Source of the DNA: JACRAO01 sp964490895
GTDB lineage: Bacteria; Bdellovibrionota; UBA1018
Length of the DNA: 20,860 nt
Assembly: GCA_964490895.1 (NCBI GenBank)
Contig: CAZBEI010000109.1
Span: forward strand, 1 to 20,860
Direction of reading: 5' to 3'
Numbering within the stretch: the stretch's first letter is position 1; every line of letters begins with the position of its first letter. A program made the translations under genes and the position numbers. The notes under the pieces are model-generated. The model was not told the origin of the DNA, did no database searches, and saw only the letters and a program-made list of their open reading frames with translations. This document shows positions 12,559-20,860 of the stretch, piece after piece.

Positions 12559-13962
12559 ATGAGGGATGCGCTTACGCCTGGATTTTTGAACAGCATGCAA
12601 TGGAGCTTAAAGCTATCGGTCATAAGTGGTGCTCTTGCGTTAGTTTTGGGGCTTGTATTGGGCACTCTCTTCTCTCTTTATACATTTAGAGGAAAATATT
12701 TTCTGACAGCACTGTTTTTTATGCCACTTCTCGTTCCCTCTTATTTATTGAGCTTAGGATTATTGCCAGTTCTTGGAACTTTCGACATTTTGGGATCGAT
12801 CTTAACATCCGTCATTGCCAGTGTGCCCATTGTATTCGGAGTGATACTCATTGAGTTTCGTCTCTTTTCTAAAAGTTCTCTAGAAAGCCTATTTGTCACT
12901 CGTACAAAACTAGAAACATTTAAAACAGTTGTTTTTTTGCTTTTTCCTACTGCGCTTTCTTCTGCTGTTTTAAGCCAGATGATGCAGATCGCTGATCCTG
13001 GTACGTCTACAGTGTTTAATCAACCAGGTATTGGAACAGAACTTCTGACGAGTTTTTCAGCGCTTTATGATTATAGGCTAACTTTAGTCCAAGTTTTTTT
13101 TTGCTCAGTAGTCGTGGGTATGATTGCTTTTCCTTTTGCATATTTCCTCAACAAACGAATGGGGCCTGCCGAGTTTTCAAAGGCTACACCTTATCAAGTG
13201 CAAGAAAAGGCACCTTGTTTTGTTTTATTGATTTTTATAGGTTGGATTTTATTTTCTTGGGGACTCCCTGTTTTTACTCTTTCACAAAAGGTGTTCGGGA
13301 GTGAAAGTGTTCCCTCATGGATTCGAGCTTTGGCTGATCTCAAGAGGGTAGCTTTTAATACTATTCTTTATTCTGGCGTGGCTTCGCTTACTGCAGTTTT
13401 GCTGGGAGGTTTTTTAGTTTTTGCAATGGGCAAGTCACTCCCGCGTTTGTTTCTTGGGTTACTTCCCTTGTGGCTCAGCCTCCCATCTTTTGGATTTGCA
13501 TTTTTAGCTTTAGCATCTGTGAATCTTATGCCCCCTGAGTATGATTTTCTTTTTAGAAGCCGTATTTTTGTAGGGATTGTTTCTGGGATTAAATATTTTC
13601 CGTTAGCGGGGTTCTTATTCCTTATAGCGAAGCTAGCAGTGCCCATGTCTTGGCATGACACTCTAAAACTCTATAAAATTCCTACTAAAATGGCTCTAAA
13701 AAAAATTTGGATCACTTGGTATAGCCCTTATGCTTTGATGTCTTTTTTGGTCGTAGGGCTTTTATCGTTTGCAGATGTGTCTATCCCACTTATTTTACGG
13801 CCACCGGGTGAGGATTCTTTGCCTACAACACTTTTGACTGTGATTGCAAATGCTCCAGAAAAATATGTGAGCTGCCTTGCTCTCATCTCCTTTGGTGTAG
13901 CAACGGCTGTAATTTGTTTGATGAGCTTACTGGGGCATCTCCTGTGTCAGAGAAGGGTTTGA
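12559..13962 (+). CDS. ABC transporter permease, two fused domains, 467 aa
   Basis: Inner-membrane permease of the FbpB type, with two BPD-type permease domains in one chain. The halves are about 1-200 and 215-467, each with about six hydrophobic segments (for example 20-42, 49-70, 80-98, 176-196; then 219-239, 267-290, 295-321, 335-360, 388-415, 436-462). The segment ADPGTSTVFNQPG (145-157) and its counterpart ADVSIPLILRPPG (405-417) mark the equivalent point of each half. Length is a little shorter than most fused FbpB proteins. It starts four bases after the binding-protein gene and ends one base before the ATPase gene. Confidence 0.9.
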   Translation: MRDALTPGFLNSMQWSLKLSVISGALALVLGLVLGTLFSLYTFRGKYFLTALFFMPLLVPSYLLSLGLLPVLGTFDILGSILTSVIASVPIVFGVILIEFRLFSKSSLESLFVTRTKLETFKTVVFLLFPTALSSAVLSQMMQIADPGTSTVFNQPGIGTELLTSFSALYDYRLTLVQVFFCSVVVGMIAFPFAYFLNKRMGPAEFSKATPYQVQEKAPCFVLLIFIGWILFSWGLPVFTLSQKVFGSESVPSWIRALADLKRVAFNTILYSGVASLTAVLLGGFLVFAMGKSLPRLFLGLLPLWLSLPSFGFAFLALASVNLMPPEYDFLFRSRIFVGIVSGIKYFPLAGFLFLIAKLAVPMSWHDTLKLYKIPTKMALKKIWITWYSPYALMSFLVVGLLSFADVSIPLILRPPGEDSLPTTLLTVIANAPEKYVSCLALISFGVATAVICLMSLLGHLLCQRRV

Positions 13963-13963
13963 T

Positions 13964-14686
13964 ATGCTTGAATTGCGAGAAATAGGTTTTTCGTATGGGA
14001 ATTTAGACAAAGACCGAGCTATTTTTAAAAATATAAACTGGGTATTTGAGAAAAATTTAAACACTGCCATTATAGGTCCATCAGGAGCAGGAAAATCAAC
14101 ACTTTTACGCTTGATCTCTGGTTTAGAATCTCCAACCCATGGAGATATTATTCTAAACGGTCAAATCGTCTCACGATCTCAGTCTATTGTTGTACCTGCG
14201 CACAAGCGAAAAGTTTCTATGCTCTTTCAGGACTTAGGCCTTTGGCCATGGCTCAATGTGGAGCAGACAGTAGCTTTAGGCAAAGTGAGGAGTACACCCG
14301 CTCAGATTTTAGAAGCACTTCGGATCTGTCGTGCTCGGCATTTAGTCAAAAGGCAAGTCAGTAAACTCTCGGGAGGAGAAAAACAGCGAGTTGCGTTGGC
14401 GCGAGCCCTCATCCATCAACCCAAACTGCTATTGCTAGACGAGCCTTTTGCGGGTTTGGATCTTGAGATTCGAATTGCAATCATAAAAGAGTTAAAAGAG
14501 CTTACGCGTGATCTTGGCATTACGTTAATCCTAGTCGCACACGATCCTTGGGAGGCGAGGCTCATGACTGAGTCTGTTCTTGTGCTGGAAGATTGTCAGA
14601 TTAAAGATTCAGGCTCATGGGGTCAGGTGCTTGAACAGCCCCGATCTCGTTTTTTGGGCCTTGTTAAAAATAATTTTATATTATAA
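13964..14686 (+). CDS. ABC transporter ATP-binding protein, 240 aa
   Basis: The ATPase that drives the importer. All motifs are intact: Walker A GPSGAGKST (38-46), Q-loop LFQD (87-90), signature LSGGEKQR (135-142), Walker B LLLLDEP (155-161), D-loop and H-loop His193 (VAHD). At 240 residues it lacks the regulatory C-terminal domain that many FbpC/PotA-type proteins carry, as in short TauB/SsuB-like ATPases. It is the last gene of the operon; an AT-rich stem (CTTAAT/ATTAAG, 14720-14735) follows but lacks a convincing T-tract. Confidence 0.95.
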   Translation: MLELREIGFSYGNLDKDRAIFKNINWVFEKNLNTAIIGPSGAGKSTLLRLISGLESPTHGDIILNGQIVSRSQSIVVPAHKRKVSMLFQDLGLWPWLNVEQTVALGKVRSTPAQILEALRICRARHLVKRQVSKLSGGEKQRVALARALIHQPKLLLLDEPFAGLDLEIRIAIIKELKELTRDLGITLILVAHDPWEARLMTESVLVLEDCQIKDSGSWGQVLEQPRSRFLGLVKNNFIL

Positions 14687-14789
14687 ATATTTAATTAATT
14701 TCTACAACATGAACACTGTCTTAATTTTTATTAAGATATCGATCACATTTTCTTAATTAAATTTAAGACAAGCTTAAGTGGGAATTCTG

Positions 14790-14824
14790 CCCGCTCACAA
14801 ATATATTTTGCATTGAGCGGGGGG
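14790..14824 (+). promoter_or_regulatory. Stem-loop masking the ribosome-binding site
   Basis: CCCGCTCA (14790-14797) pairs with TGAGCGGG (14814-14821), and the G-run 14819-14824 that would serve as ribosome-binding site for the ATG at 14829 lies in the 3' arm and just beyond. The fold would hide the site from ribosomes, a possible on/off control. Alternatively it is a plain palindromic operator. Confidence 0.45.
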
Positions 14825-14828
14825 ATTT

Positions 14829-15443
14829 ATGAAAACCAGGATAAAACAAGATTTATTTGCGCACTCTATAATGCTAGGGCTTAGCTTAGTTTTGACTTTG
14901 TCTTTTTTCTTAGAAAAAGGATGGACTCAGAATTCTGCAATCTGTGCAATGGGGGTTTGCCCCAAACGAATACTCTGGATTAGCATCTGGCGGATTTATT
15001 TACTACCTCAATGCCTATTCATTGGGACTTGGCTTTTATCTTCTCTTTAAGTCTCATAGCCTTGGAAATGCAATTTTGTATTTAGGTGTTTTTCTGTCCT
15101 CATTTTATTCTTTTGTCTTTCCAGAGTATGGCAGAATTGGACTTTCTTCTCCAATCAAGTGGCACCTTTGGGTTTGGGGGGCACATTTTGTAATGGCAAT
15201 GAGTGCCTATCTTTTGGAAATAGAGTCTTTAAGAATTATTTTTCAAAAAAAGTATTATTGGGTGGATCTGATGTTCAGCTGTCTGCAGAAATAAAAACGC
15301 CCAAGGGAAAACAAATTGGGAGTTGCTATGGGTATCTTAGAAAACTTCCAACTCTAAAGGTCATTGATAACCATAAAAAGATTTTTATAAAAAAAGAGAT
15401 ACTTGCAGGCGGTCAATCGATCGGGTTCGTCCGTTGGTTTTAG
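14829..15443 (+). pseudogene. Frameshifted membrane-protein gene (about 204 aa if repaired)
   Basis: Three frames join into one plausible protein. Frame 1 gives an N-terminal helix (AHSIMLGLSLVLTLSFFL) up to ICAM; removing one G from the five-G run at 14951-14955 continues as GFAPNEYSGLASGGFIYY with three more membrane helices, ending IIFQKK; adding one A to the seven-A run at 15245-15251 continues as VLLGGSDVQLSAEIKTPKGK to TAG at 15441-15443. Four membrane segments and a basic tail of about 60 residues result. Both lesions are in homopolymers, so sequencing error, phase variation and true decay are all possible. Family not recognised. It converges on the tetrahaem cytochrome gene. Confidence 0.65.
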
Positions 15444-15519
15444 TTTCACTGTCTTGTTCGATGGTGTCGAGAGTTGCCCTCTCTCTTTTTTCTCGGCTGA
15501 CGCACGCCTGCAACCTCAG

Positions 15520-17556
15520 TTAGAGTTTTTCACACCCAGGATTAAAGTTATTTTGTAGAAAAAAAGTGTATTCATCACAATCCAAAGAACTGGGTGGATA
15601 GGGATCAGGAATTTGTTTCTTGATGGGTGGCAATAAGCGAAGATAGGAGATCAGAGCACGCATATCTTCTTCGTCCAAGTTAGAAGCATGATCCCAGAGC
15701 ATAGCTTGCCAGTGCATGACTCTTCCCTTTCTAGAAACTCCGCTTCGGATGGCACGCATGATTTCAGCATCACTCCACTTGCCTAATCCCGTCTCTAGAT
15801 CAGAAGTCAAATTTCTTACCCAAGTTGTTCCAAAGGCGACTGAACTTATTTTAGCTCCTCCACTGCCGTTGGGAGTGTGGCAAAGCATACAAGTTGTCTC
15901 AAAAAGTCGTTGACCTCTGCTAGCCATGGGTTGGTCACTCACCCTATAGAGGCCTTTTGCAATTCCTTCGTACACTTTTTCGGCGGGAAGAACATCGATC
16001 GAAGGAGCAGCAAGAATGATCCAAACAATTAAACTGATTAGCCCACCACCAACGGTGTAAGGCAAAGCTCGTTTTTTGAGCCAGAGATTTAAACTTTGGC
16101 CATAATTTCTTCGGCTTCTGACTAGAAAAATAAAAACAAATAACAAGAGAGACACCCATTGAGCGCCAATCAAAACAAATTGGGGCCAATTCCAAAGTGG
16201 CGAAATAGAATTTGTTTGGCCATAATTACCATATTTGTAAGGCAGACCTTTTGGGTTACCCAAAGGTGGAAATGATTTAGAATATTGCAGTTTTTCAAAA
16301 AATGTTTCTATGACTCCAAACGTGAGAGTCGAGGGCACTGAGTTTACTACCGGAGGAAGTGATTTAAGGTAATGCCCAATTGCCAAGGCATCCTCTTTTT
16401 CCATGGGGTGAAAAAACCCCCAGGGCATCACAAAAGTGTTAAGCCGAGGACCCTTCCTTTTTCCTTCTCGAATGGCTATTGCTATTTCCTCGGGACTCCA
16501 ATTTCCCAAGCCTGTTTTAGGATCTGGAGTTAGATTTCTCGAAATAAAAGTACCATGAGGATAGGCGGGGATTGCCATTCCTCCAGCGAGGTAGAATTTT
16601 TCGCCGCTATAGCGGAGGTCCTGACTGGTATGTGTATGACAAAGTCCACACATGGAGGCGTGAACAATGTATTCGCCTCTTTTTCTAAGGTCTTTATCAA
16701 ATCCGGGGCCACCCAGTTGCCCTCCTTTTTTCCAGGCAGGGGTGCGAGCTTCCGAAAGGATATAATTGACAACATCCCAACGCTCTTGATCAGACATTGA
16801 TTGAGCATACGGTGGCATTGGGCTCGGCATGAGTCCTGTTGTCAACCTTAACCAAATTTGCTTGGGTTCACTGCCACCTCGAAAAGTCCAAGGCGCTGTT
16901 AAGTCTCGCGCGTGTACGGGATGCCCTGTTTGATCTGTAAAAGTAGTAGAAGCACGAAGGTTTTCTCCATGACAAGCAAAACAACTTTGCTTTTTATAGA
17001 GCATTTTTCCTCTCTGTACGCTTGCAGTGCTTGGAAATGTTCGTGTTGGAATTTGAATAGGCCGTGGGGTGGTCTGTTTAAAAACAGGAGACATTGCTTT
17101 AATGGTTTGAACTACAGCTTTAATTTCCTCTTTGCTCAATAAATCTTTCCAGTATGGCATTGCGCTAGCATGGAGACCCTCACGAGTGATTTTTTCAAGA
17201 TCACCGTCCGTCGGAGGTTGGCCAAAAGGAGTGGATTTGTACTTATACAACCCAGATGTGAAATCACGTGGGCGAGGAATCATTGATACTGCTGCAGCCC
17301 CATTTCCTTTTCCTTCGATTCCATGGCAAATTGCACATTTTTTAGCGTAGACCTGTTCCCCTAATGTTGCTGATTTATGAATATCCACTCCAGGGGGCCA
17401 GTTGATTTTTTCGTAGGGGACAGGCTGCCAGGACTCAATTGCGTTTCTATATCCAATGCGTGCGTAATACGAACGGCCTAAATCTAATAAAATTAAAAAC
17501 CCAAATAGGATAACGAGAGTTCGTCGGCTAAAGAAAAGGGATAAAAATTTTATCAC
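15520..17556 (-). CDS. Membrane-anchored tetrahaem cytochrome c, 678 aa
   Basis: Four haem-c sites are seen: CAICH (74-78), CFACH (192-196), CGLCH (303-307) and CMLCH (556-560). An N-terminal anchor helix (about 11-28) is followed by two periplasmic cytochrome domains with Met-bearing loops (SAMPYW at 131-136; SPMPPY at 245-250), then a domain of the type found in alcohol-dehydrogenase cytochrome subunits (NLTPDPKTGLGNWSPEEI, 341-358). Two membrane helices (459-479, 499-518) separate these from a fourth domain with the same signature (NLTSDLETGLGKWSDAEI, 582-599). Domains 3 and 4 share this repeat, suggesting duplication. It should pass electrons along the membrane or periplasm; partners unknown. 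Start codon GTG. Confidence 0.85.
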   Translation of the reverse strand: MIKFLSLFFSRRTLVILFGFLILLDLGRSYYARIGYRNAIESWQPVPYEKINWPPGVDIHKSATLGEQVYAKKCAICHGIEGKGNGAAAVSMIPRPRDFTSGLYKYKSTPFGQPPTDGDLEKITREGLHASAMPYWKDLLSKEEIKAVVQTIKAMSPVFKQTTPRPIQIPTRTFPSTASVQRGKMLYKKQSCFACHGENLRASTTFTDQTGHPVHARDLTAPWTFRGGSEPKQIWLRLTTGLMPSPMPPYAQSMSDQERWDVVNYILSEARTPAWKKGGQLGGPGFDKDLRKRGEYIVHASMCGLCHTHTSQDLRYSGEKFYLAGGMAIPAYPHGTFISRNLTPDPKTGLGNWSPEEIAIAIREGKRKGPRLNTFVMPWGFFHPMEKEDALAIGHYLKSLPPVVNSVPSTLTFGVIETFFEKLQYSKSFPPLGNPKGLPYKYGNYGQTNSISPLWNWPQFVLIGAQWVSLLLFVFIFLVRSRRNYGQSLNLWLKKRALPYTVGGGLISLIVWIILAAPSIDVLPAEKVYEGIAKGLYRVSDQPMASRGQRLFETTCMLCHTPNGSGGAKISSVAFGTTWVRNLTSDLETGLGKWSDAEIMRAIRSGVSRKGRVMHWQAMLWDHASNLDEEDMRALISYLRLLPPIKKQIPDPYPPSSLDCDEYTFFLQNNFNPGCEKL

Positions 17557-17603
17557 TTTTCTAGATTTCCCATAACAGGGGAAGGCTCCATATTGCGCGA
17601 GAC

Positions 17604-17630
17604 TGTATAGCGCTATGAGTCATTGTTCAA
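17604..17630 (-). promoter_or_regulatory. Weak candidate promoter of the tetrahaem cytochrome gene
   Basis: On the minus strand TTGAAC (17625-17630) and TATACA (17604-17609) lie ahead of the GTG at 17556, but the spacer is only 15 bp. An ATAGCGCTAT palindrome (17606-17615) overlaps the -10. Confidence 0.3.
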
Positions 17631-17735
17631 TTTAATTCGTAATCTGAGGGTGCACCTCGCACCTTAAAACTGGGCTATGAACTTGCATGTACACACCAGG
17701 GTCGCTTCGTTAAAGTAGTGGGGCAGCCAAAAAAA

Positions 17736-19802
17736 TTACCGAGCATCAGAAGCGCGTATTTTTACTGTGGGTTCTTTTTCTGGGGTTACTCCTTGTGGTT
17801 TCTTAGCAAGTAAAAGAGTGAGAGCCTCGCAGGAGGGGGTTTGTTTAGAATTTTCTAATCCCAAGCTCATTGAGACAAGCCATCCTAAAAAGATAGCTCT
17901 TTCTTCGGGTTGCAACTGGTTATTTCGGGGCATGTGGGTTACACCTGGTTCACTTTGAGGAGAGGTGGCTAAAAAAATAGTTTCAAGCCAGGTTTTTCCA
18001 GAGTCTCTTTTTTTGGTTTTTAAAAAAGTTGCCAATTGGTTTGATTGACTCGTTGGGAATGTGTTTTTAGGGCCAGCCTCGCCAGAAGGTCTGTGGCATT
18101 CCATACACTTTGAAAAAGTATGGAGTGCCTGCTTTCGTAATATGGTTTGGGCTGGAGATATCAGGGGAGATAGGGCTTCTATGATTCCAGCATTGTGTTC
18201 AGGTATGTTTTGACAAACAGAAATAATATTCTTTAAAGAAAAAGAGTGATCAGAAATGATTTCTTTAGGTTCAGTTAAGTCTTTCAAAGTCAATTGAGCT
18301 CTGCTTTTTGTTTTAAGCCAGCTGCAAAGTTTGTCGTAATCAAGGGCGGTTTTTTTTCTCCTAAATTCCTCCACGGCTTCATTTTCTATAAAGGATTTTT
18401 CAGCGGCTATGTTATTGGTGAACTCGTCTTTCAACTGATCTGCAAAAGTATAATGGTTTTCAGAAAAGCGATCTCCAAAGGACATGGACCAATCTCCGGT
18501 TCTCACCCCAAAGGGTTCTAAAAGAACCCGAAATTGTGATATCAAATCTTGATCGTCTGATTCGCTTGCAATTTTTTTTGAGTCCAATTCAGATTGAGTT
18601 TTGCCCATGTTTAATGTTTCTGTCAAAAATTTAAAGTGCCTTTCTTGTCTAGCAGCGTTTGTTTTGTTTTCATCTTCTGTCATTTGTTCGCGTATTTTTT
18701 TGAGTTTATTTGATATGATTTTTTGATTTTCCCTCCTTTCATCTCTGTCGACATCTGATTTTAAATAATCAAAAAGAGACGTGTTTTTACACAAAATAAT
18801 GCCAGATAAGGCATATTTAAATTTTGAAAAATTAGGATCCTCTTTTAGGCGATTTGTGATTTGACAAACCTGTTGAGAAACAAGTTGATCAAAAGTAAAA
18901 GCAGCTGGTCCTGCTGTTGAACTCGTTTTTGCTGAGTTGTTTATGATTTGCGTTGCTGCTAAATCATGAGGGATCCGGTAGCCAAAGAGCCCTCCTTTGC
19001 TTTCTGTATTGTTTTGAATACTTTTTTCGATGGCCTTTATCTTCTGTGTGTCTGTTAGGGGTGTGGCAGGTCGAGGATCTGTGTCTACATATGGGATATT
19101 CAAAAAACTCAAGCGACTTGGGGGTTTTCCCTGTGCAGCGTGGTCTCGTTCGATGGCAATTCTTTTCATCGTATCTAAGTACGCCTGAGAGCTTGGGGTG
19201 GGTGGGCTGCCTACCTGCGAACTTTCTCTATCCACAACATCTAATTTTGGAGGCAAAAAACCAGTCCATGCTGGATAGTCATCGAAATTGGGCCGGAGGT
19301 TCTCTTTGTGGCAGTGCACGCAATTTTTTCCTGATAGGTCCACTTGAGCTTTGCCTTTCGAAAAATCGATACTTTCAAATTTGTATTTTGCATTTTTTCC
19401 ATCCCAACGAATGACTTCAATGGTTTGACCTCCTGGGGCTTTGGGGTCTTCTGTAAAAGCCACTAATACCTCTGACTCTGGACTTTTAAGCACATATCGG
19501 TATTTGTCTTTTGCGGTGGTCTGGTTGCTTTTGCTGTCTCCTATGATCATGTAATTTTTTTTTAGGATAGGGTCAAGCTGCGCCAGAAAATCTTCGACTG
19601 ATTGAACCCCCCCAACAGCGGTTTTTTTCAAAAGGGAATCAAAACTTATTTGGAGTTTCTCTTCGCATTGCCCACATTTATAATCGTCACCTTGATTGTA
19701 AACCCGTTTGCAGTTTTCTATGCCTGCAAAAGAAGTAGGAACAACAATGAGAATAAAAAAAAGCGTTATTAAAATAAGAAGAGTCCATTTTTGGAACTTC
19801 AC
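17736..19802 (-). CDS. Exported protein with two widely spaced haem-c sites, 688 aa
   Basis: A Sec signal peptide or anchor (residues 7-26, ending SFAG) is followed by a large protein with two CxxCH sites: CVHCH (161-165, in LSGKNCVHCHKENLRPNFDD) and CMECH (566-570, in FSKCMECHRPSG). About 400 residues separate them, mostly helical and charged, with no known domain. MPRNN (624-628) supplies a likely Met ligand for the second haem. An early CGQC (43-46) lacks the His and is not a haem site; it may form a disulfide. Start is GTG. The gene sits 179 bp upstream of the tetrahaem gene on the same strand, so the two may be related in function. Such CxxCH-poor large proteins are common in predatory deltaproteobacterial-type genomes, as I recall. 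Confidence 0.75.
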   Translation of the reverse strand: MKFQKWTLLILITLFFILIVVPTSFAGIENCKRVYNQGDDYKCGQCEEKLQISFDSLLKKTAVGGVQSVEDFLAQLDPILKKNYMIIGDSKSNQTTAKDKYRYVLKSPESEVLVAFTEDPKAPGGQTIEVIRWDGKNAKYKFESIDFSKGKAQVDLSGKNCVHCHKENLRPNFDDYPAWTGFLPPKLDVVDRESSQVGSPPTPSSQAYLDTMKRIAIERDHAAQGKPPSRLSFLNIPYVDTDPRPATPLTDTQKIKAIEKSIQNNTESKGGLFGYRIPHDLAATQIINNSAKTSSTAGPAAFTFDQLVSQQVCQITNRLKEDPNFSKFKYALSGIILCKNTSLFDYLKSDVDRDERRENQKIISNKLKKIREQMTEDENKTNAARQERHFKFLTETLNMGKTQSELDSKKIASESDDQDLISQFRVLLEPFGVRTGDWSMSFGDRFSENHYTFADQLKDEFTNNIAAEKSFIENEAVEEFRRKKTALDYDKLCSWLKTKSRAQLTLKDLTEPKEIISDHSFSLKNIISVCQNIPEHNAGIIEALSPLISPAQTILRKQALHTFSKCMECHRPSGEAGPKNTFPTSQSNQLATFLKTKKRDSGKTWLETIFLATSPQSEPGVTHMPRNNQLQPEERAIFLGWLVSMSLGLENSKQTPSCEALTLLLAKKPQGVTPEKEPTVKIRASDAR

Positions 19803-19822
19803 CTTTTCTGATCGGAAATGTC

Positions 19823-20521
19823 TCAGAAATTCTTAAAAATTTTTACATGACTTGATAATGCAATAACGTAGATTTGGAGCCAATCCAAAACGTCCCTTTC
19901 AACTTTTTGATTCGATGTTAAGAGGGTTAAAAACATTTGGCCTCTCCCTTTTAGGTAGCGGCCGAAGAGGCGCCAGGTCCTGGATAGAGTATCTACGCAG
20001 CGTTCGCGTGCAACCCCCATTAATGCGCCGGCAGAGCTACAGACATGTTCGGAGGAACCCAGTGCTGTGATCCGATCAAAAGAGTTAATGTATTCCGGAT
20101 TCTCCACCCGATAGTCCGTAACATGGACTTCCAGCCCCTTGGCCCTCACAACCCGCGCTTGCTCTTCTGAAAGAGTAAGGCCAACTACATTGACTCCGCG
20201 ATTACGACAATAGTTCAACCAAACGCCAGTGCCGCACCCCGCATCCAAAAGTCTCATACCCTTAGTAAGACCCAATTTATTGAAAATATGTTCGTATTTC
20301 TTCTGGGTAGCCTCTTCTAGAGTTTCGGTAAAGTCATGAAAGAGCCCTTCAGAGTAGTCTATGGCATTTTTTGACCGATAGTCGCTAGGAAGATAGTGTT
20401 CGAACCATTGGTAGCAGGCGACGGTGCGATCGGTTTGGCATATCCATGGAACATTAAATCGATAGTCAGCAAGCTCTACTGACGCAAAGGCAGCTAGGTA
20501 AATAGCGATTAAATATTCCAC
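19823..20521 (-). CDS. Cyclopropane-synthase-like SAM methyltransferase, probably C-terminally truncated, 232 aa
   Basis: The core matches cyclopropane-fatty-acyl-phospholipid synthase-type methyltransferases: IDYSEGLF (54-61), TLEEATQKKYEHI (67-79), SAM motif LLDAGCGTG (91-99), VVGLTLSEEQ (112-121). That family is usually about 380 residues; this is 232. After DWLQIYVI (213-220), where the family normally continues with a conserved Tyr/Arg-rich segment, it runs ALSSHVKIFKNF and stops. These last twelve residues lie in AT-rich DNA just ahead of the next gene and look like read-through of a junction near 19858. GTG start (20519-20521). Could also be a short independent methyltransferase. Confidence 0.7.
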   Translation of the reverse strand: MEYLIAIYLAAFASVELADYRFNVPWICQTDRTVACYQWFEHYLPSDYRSKNAIDYSEGLFHDFTETLEEATQKKYEHIFNKLGLTKGMRLLDAGCGTGVWLNYCRNRGVNVVGLTLSEEQARVVRAKGLEVHVTDYRVENPEYINSFDRITALGSSEHVCSSAGALMGVARERCVDTLSRTWRLFGRYLKGRGQMFLTLLTSNQKVERDVLDWLQIYVIALSSHVKIFKNF

Positions 20522-20860
20522 TTTAGCTGTTTAACATTAATGATTAATGCTGTCTACCAGAGACGTTTTATCTGGGGGGTACCTCTTCTTTGTCCTTCTA
20601 CGACAACAAGAGTCTCTATTGATCAATAGTGACTAAAAAAGTGACATATGCTAAAAGAATTGTTATTCAACATATGGATTGTTTTGAGCATTCTGTAAGA
20701 ATTCTATTTTGACCTAAATCCCCTAGTTTTTCTGGCTACTAATGGGAAGAAAACCTCAGACATCACAGCTGTAAAAATCTCTTCTGCCACGAAAAGTGTA
20801 TTTTCTTGAGAATTGTTAAGTCCCATTCAAAACATATAGAGTGGAAATCCTTCGTCAAAA
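20522..20860. other. Intergenic region with several palindromes
   Basis: No ORF is apparent. It holds CATTAAT/ATTAATG (20535-20549, one-base centre), the perfect 14-bp palindrome CTATTGATCAATAG (20616-20629), and two CATATG sites at 20645-20650 and 20671-20676. It would contain the promoter of the methyltransferase gene on the minus strand; no clear -10/-35 pair was found. A loose direct repeat (GAATTGTTA followed by TTCAA and CATAT) occurs near 20657 and 20811. Confidence 0.4.

Noticed and set aside
14829..15443. Programmed ribosomal frameshifting at the G5 and A7 tracts
   Set aside because: Two shifts in opposite directions in one short gene and no stimulatory structure seen; decay, phase variation or sequencing error is simpler.
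15944..16195. 83-aa minus-strand ORF inside the tetrahaem cytochrome gene
   Set aside because: It is an alternative frame of the cytochrome, which has four haem motifs in the main frame.
17649..17663. GGTGC/GCACC hairpin as terminator of the two-haem gene
   Set aside because: Short stem with no T-run in the direction of transcription.
18953..19414. 153-aa plus-strand ORF
   Set aside because: It is antisense to the large two-haem gene, lacks a ribosome-binding site and has a low-complexity Ser/Leu/Cys composition.

Overview
The window is AT-rich DNA from a Gram-negative bacterium with a periplasm. It holds Sec signal peptides, multi-haem c-type cytochromes, an SrkA-type kinase, a two-component system and a periplasmic-binding-protein ABC transporter. 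The cytochromes with widely spaced CxxCH sites, the small secreted Cys-rich protein and the DUF1080-like protein together suggest a Bdellovibrionota/deltaproteobacterial-type genome. This is inference from protein style only: no rRNA or other marker is present.

The left third (about 1-7315) looks like an accessory region. It opens with a GC-rich, multi-hairpin element closed by an 8-bp inverted repeat (1-148). Three type II toxin-antitoxin modules follow: a RelE/HigB-HigA-like pair (183-813), a small unnamed toxin with an XRE antitoxin (2951-3458), and BrnT-BrnA (5394-5937). Each has a candidate operator palindrome overlapping or next to the -35 position, and a -10 so close to the start codon that the mRNA would be nearly leaderless. 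Between them lie an alpha/beta hydrolase, a wrecked SAM-methyltransferase gene, and an overlapping gene pair: a leaderless SLT-type muramidase and a secreted Cys-rich protein, arranged like an antibacterial effector with periplasmic immunity. A 103-bp MITE-like element with perfect 20-bp inverted repeats abuts what looks like the 3' end of an outer-membrane protein gene. A nucleotidyltransferase with an overlapping 53-aa partner, behind a highly structured leader, closes the region.

The middle (7384-14686) is more chromosome-like: an SrkA/YihE-type kinase; a histidine kinase/OmpR-type response-regulator operon (minus strand) with a terminator; then, divergently, a four-gene operon for a secreted DUF1080-like protein, a periplasmic binding protein, a fused two-domain permease and an ATPase. 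The divergent layout suggests, but does not prove, that the two-component system controls the transporter.

The right part (14829-20860) holds a four-helix membrane-protein gene broken by two homopolymer indels, two large minus-strand c-type cytochrome genes (four and two CxxCH sites), and a cyclopropane-synthase-like methyltransferase that seems cut short at its C terminus. Gene-poor stretches over 300 bases are 2392-2950, 4899-5393, 5938-6674, 8371-8725 and 20522-20860. All contain inverted repeats; three contain small low-confidence ORFs or gene remnants. No tRNA, rRNA, CRISPR array, integrase or complete transposase was seen.
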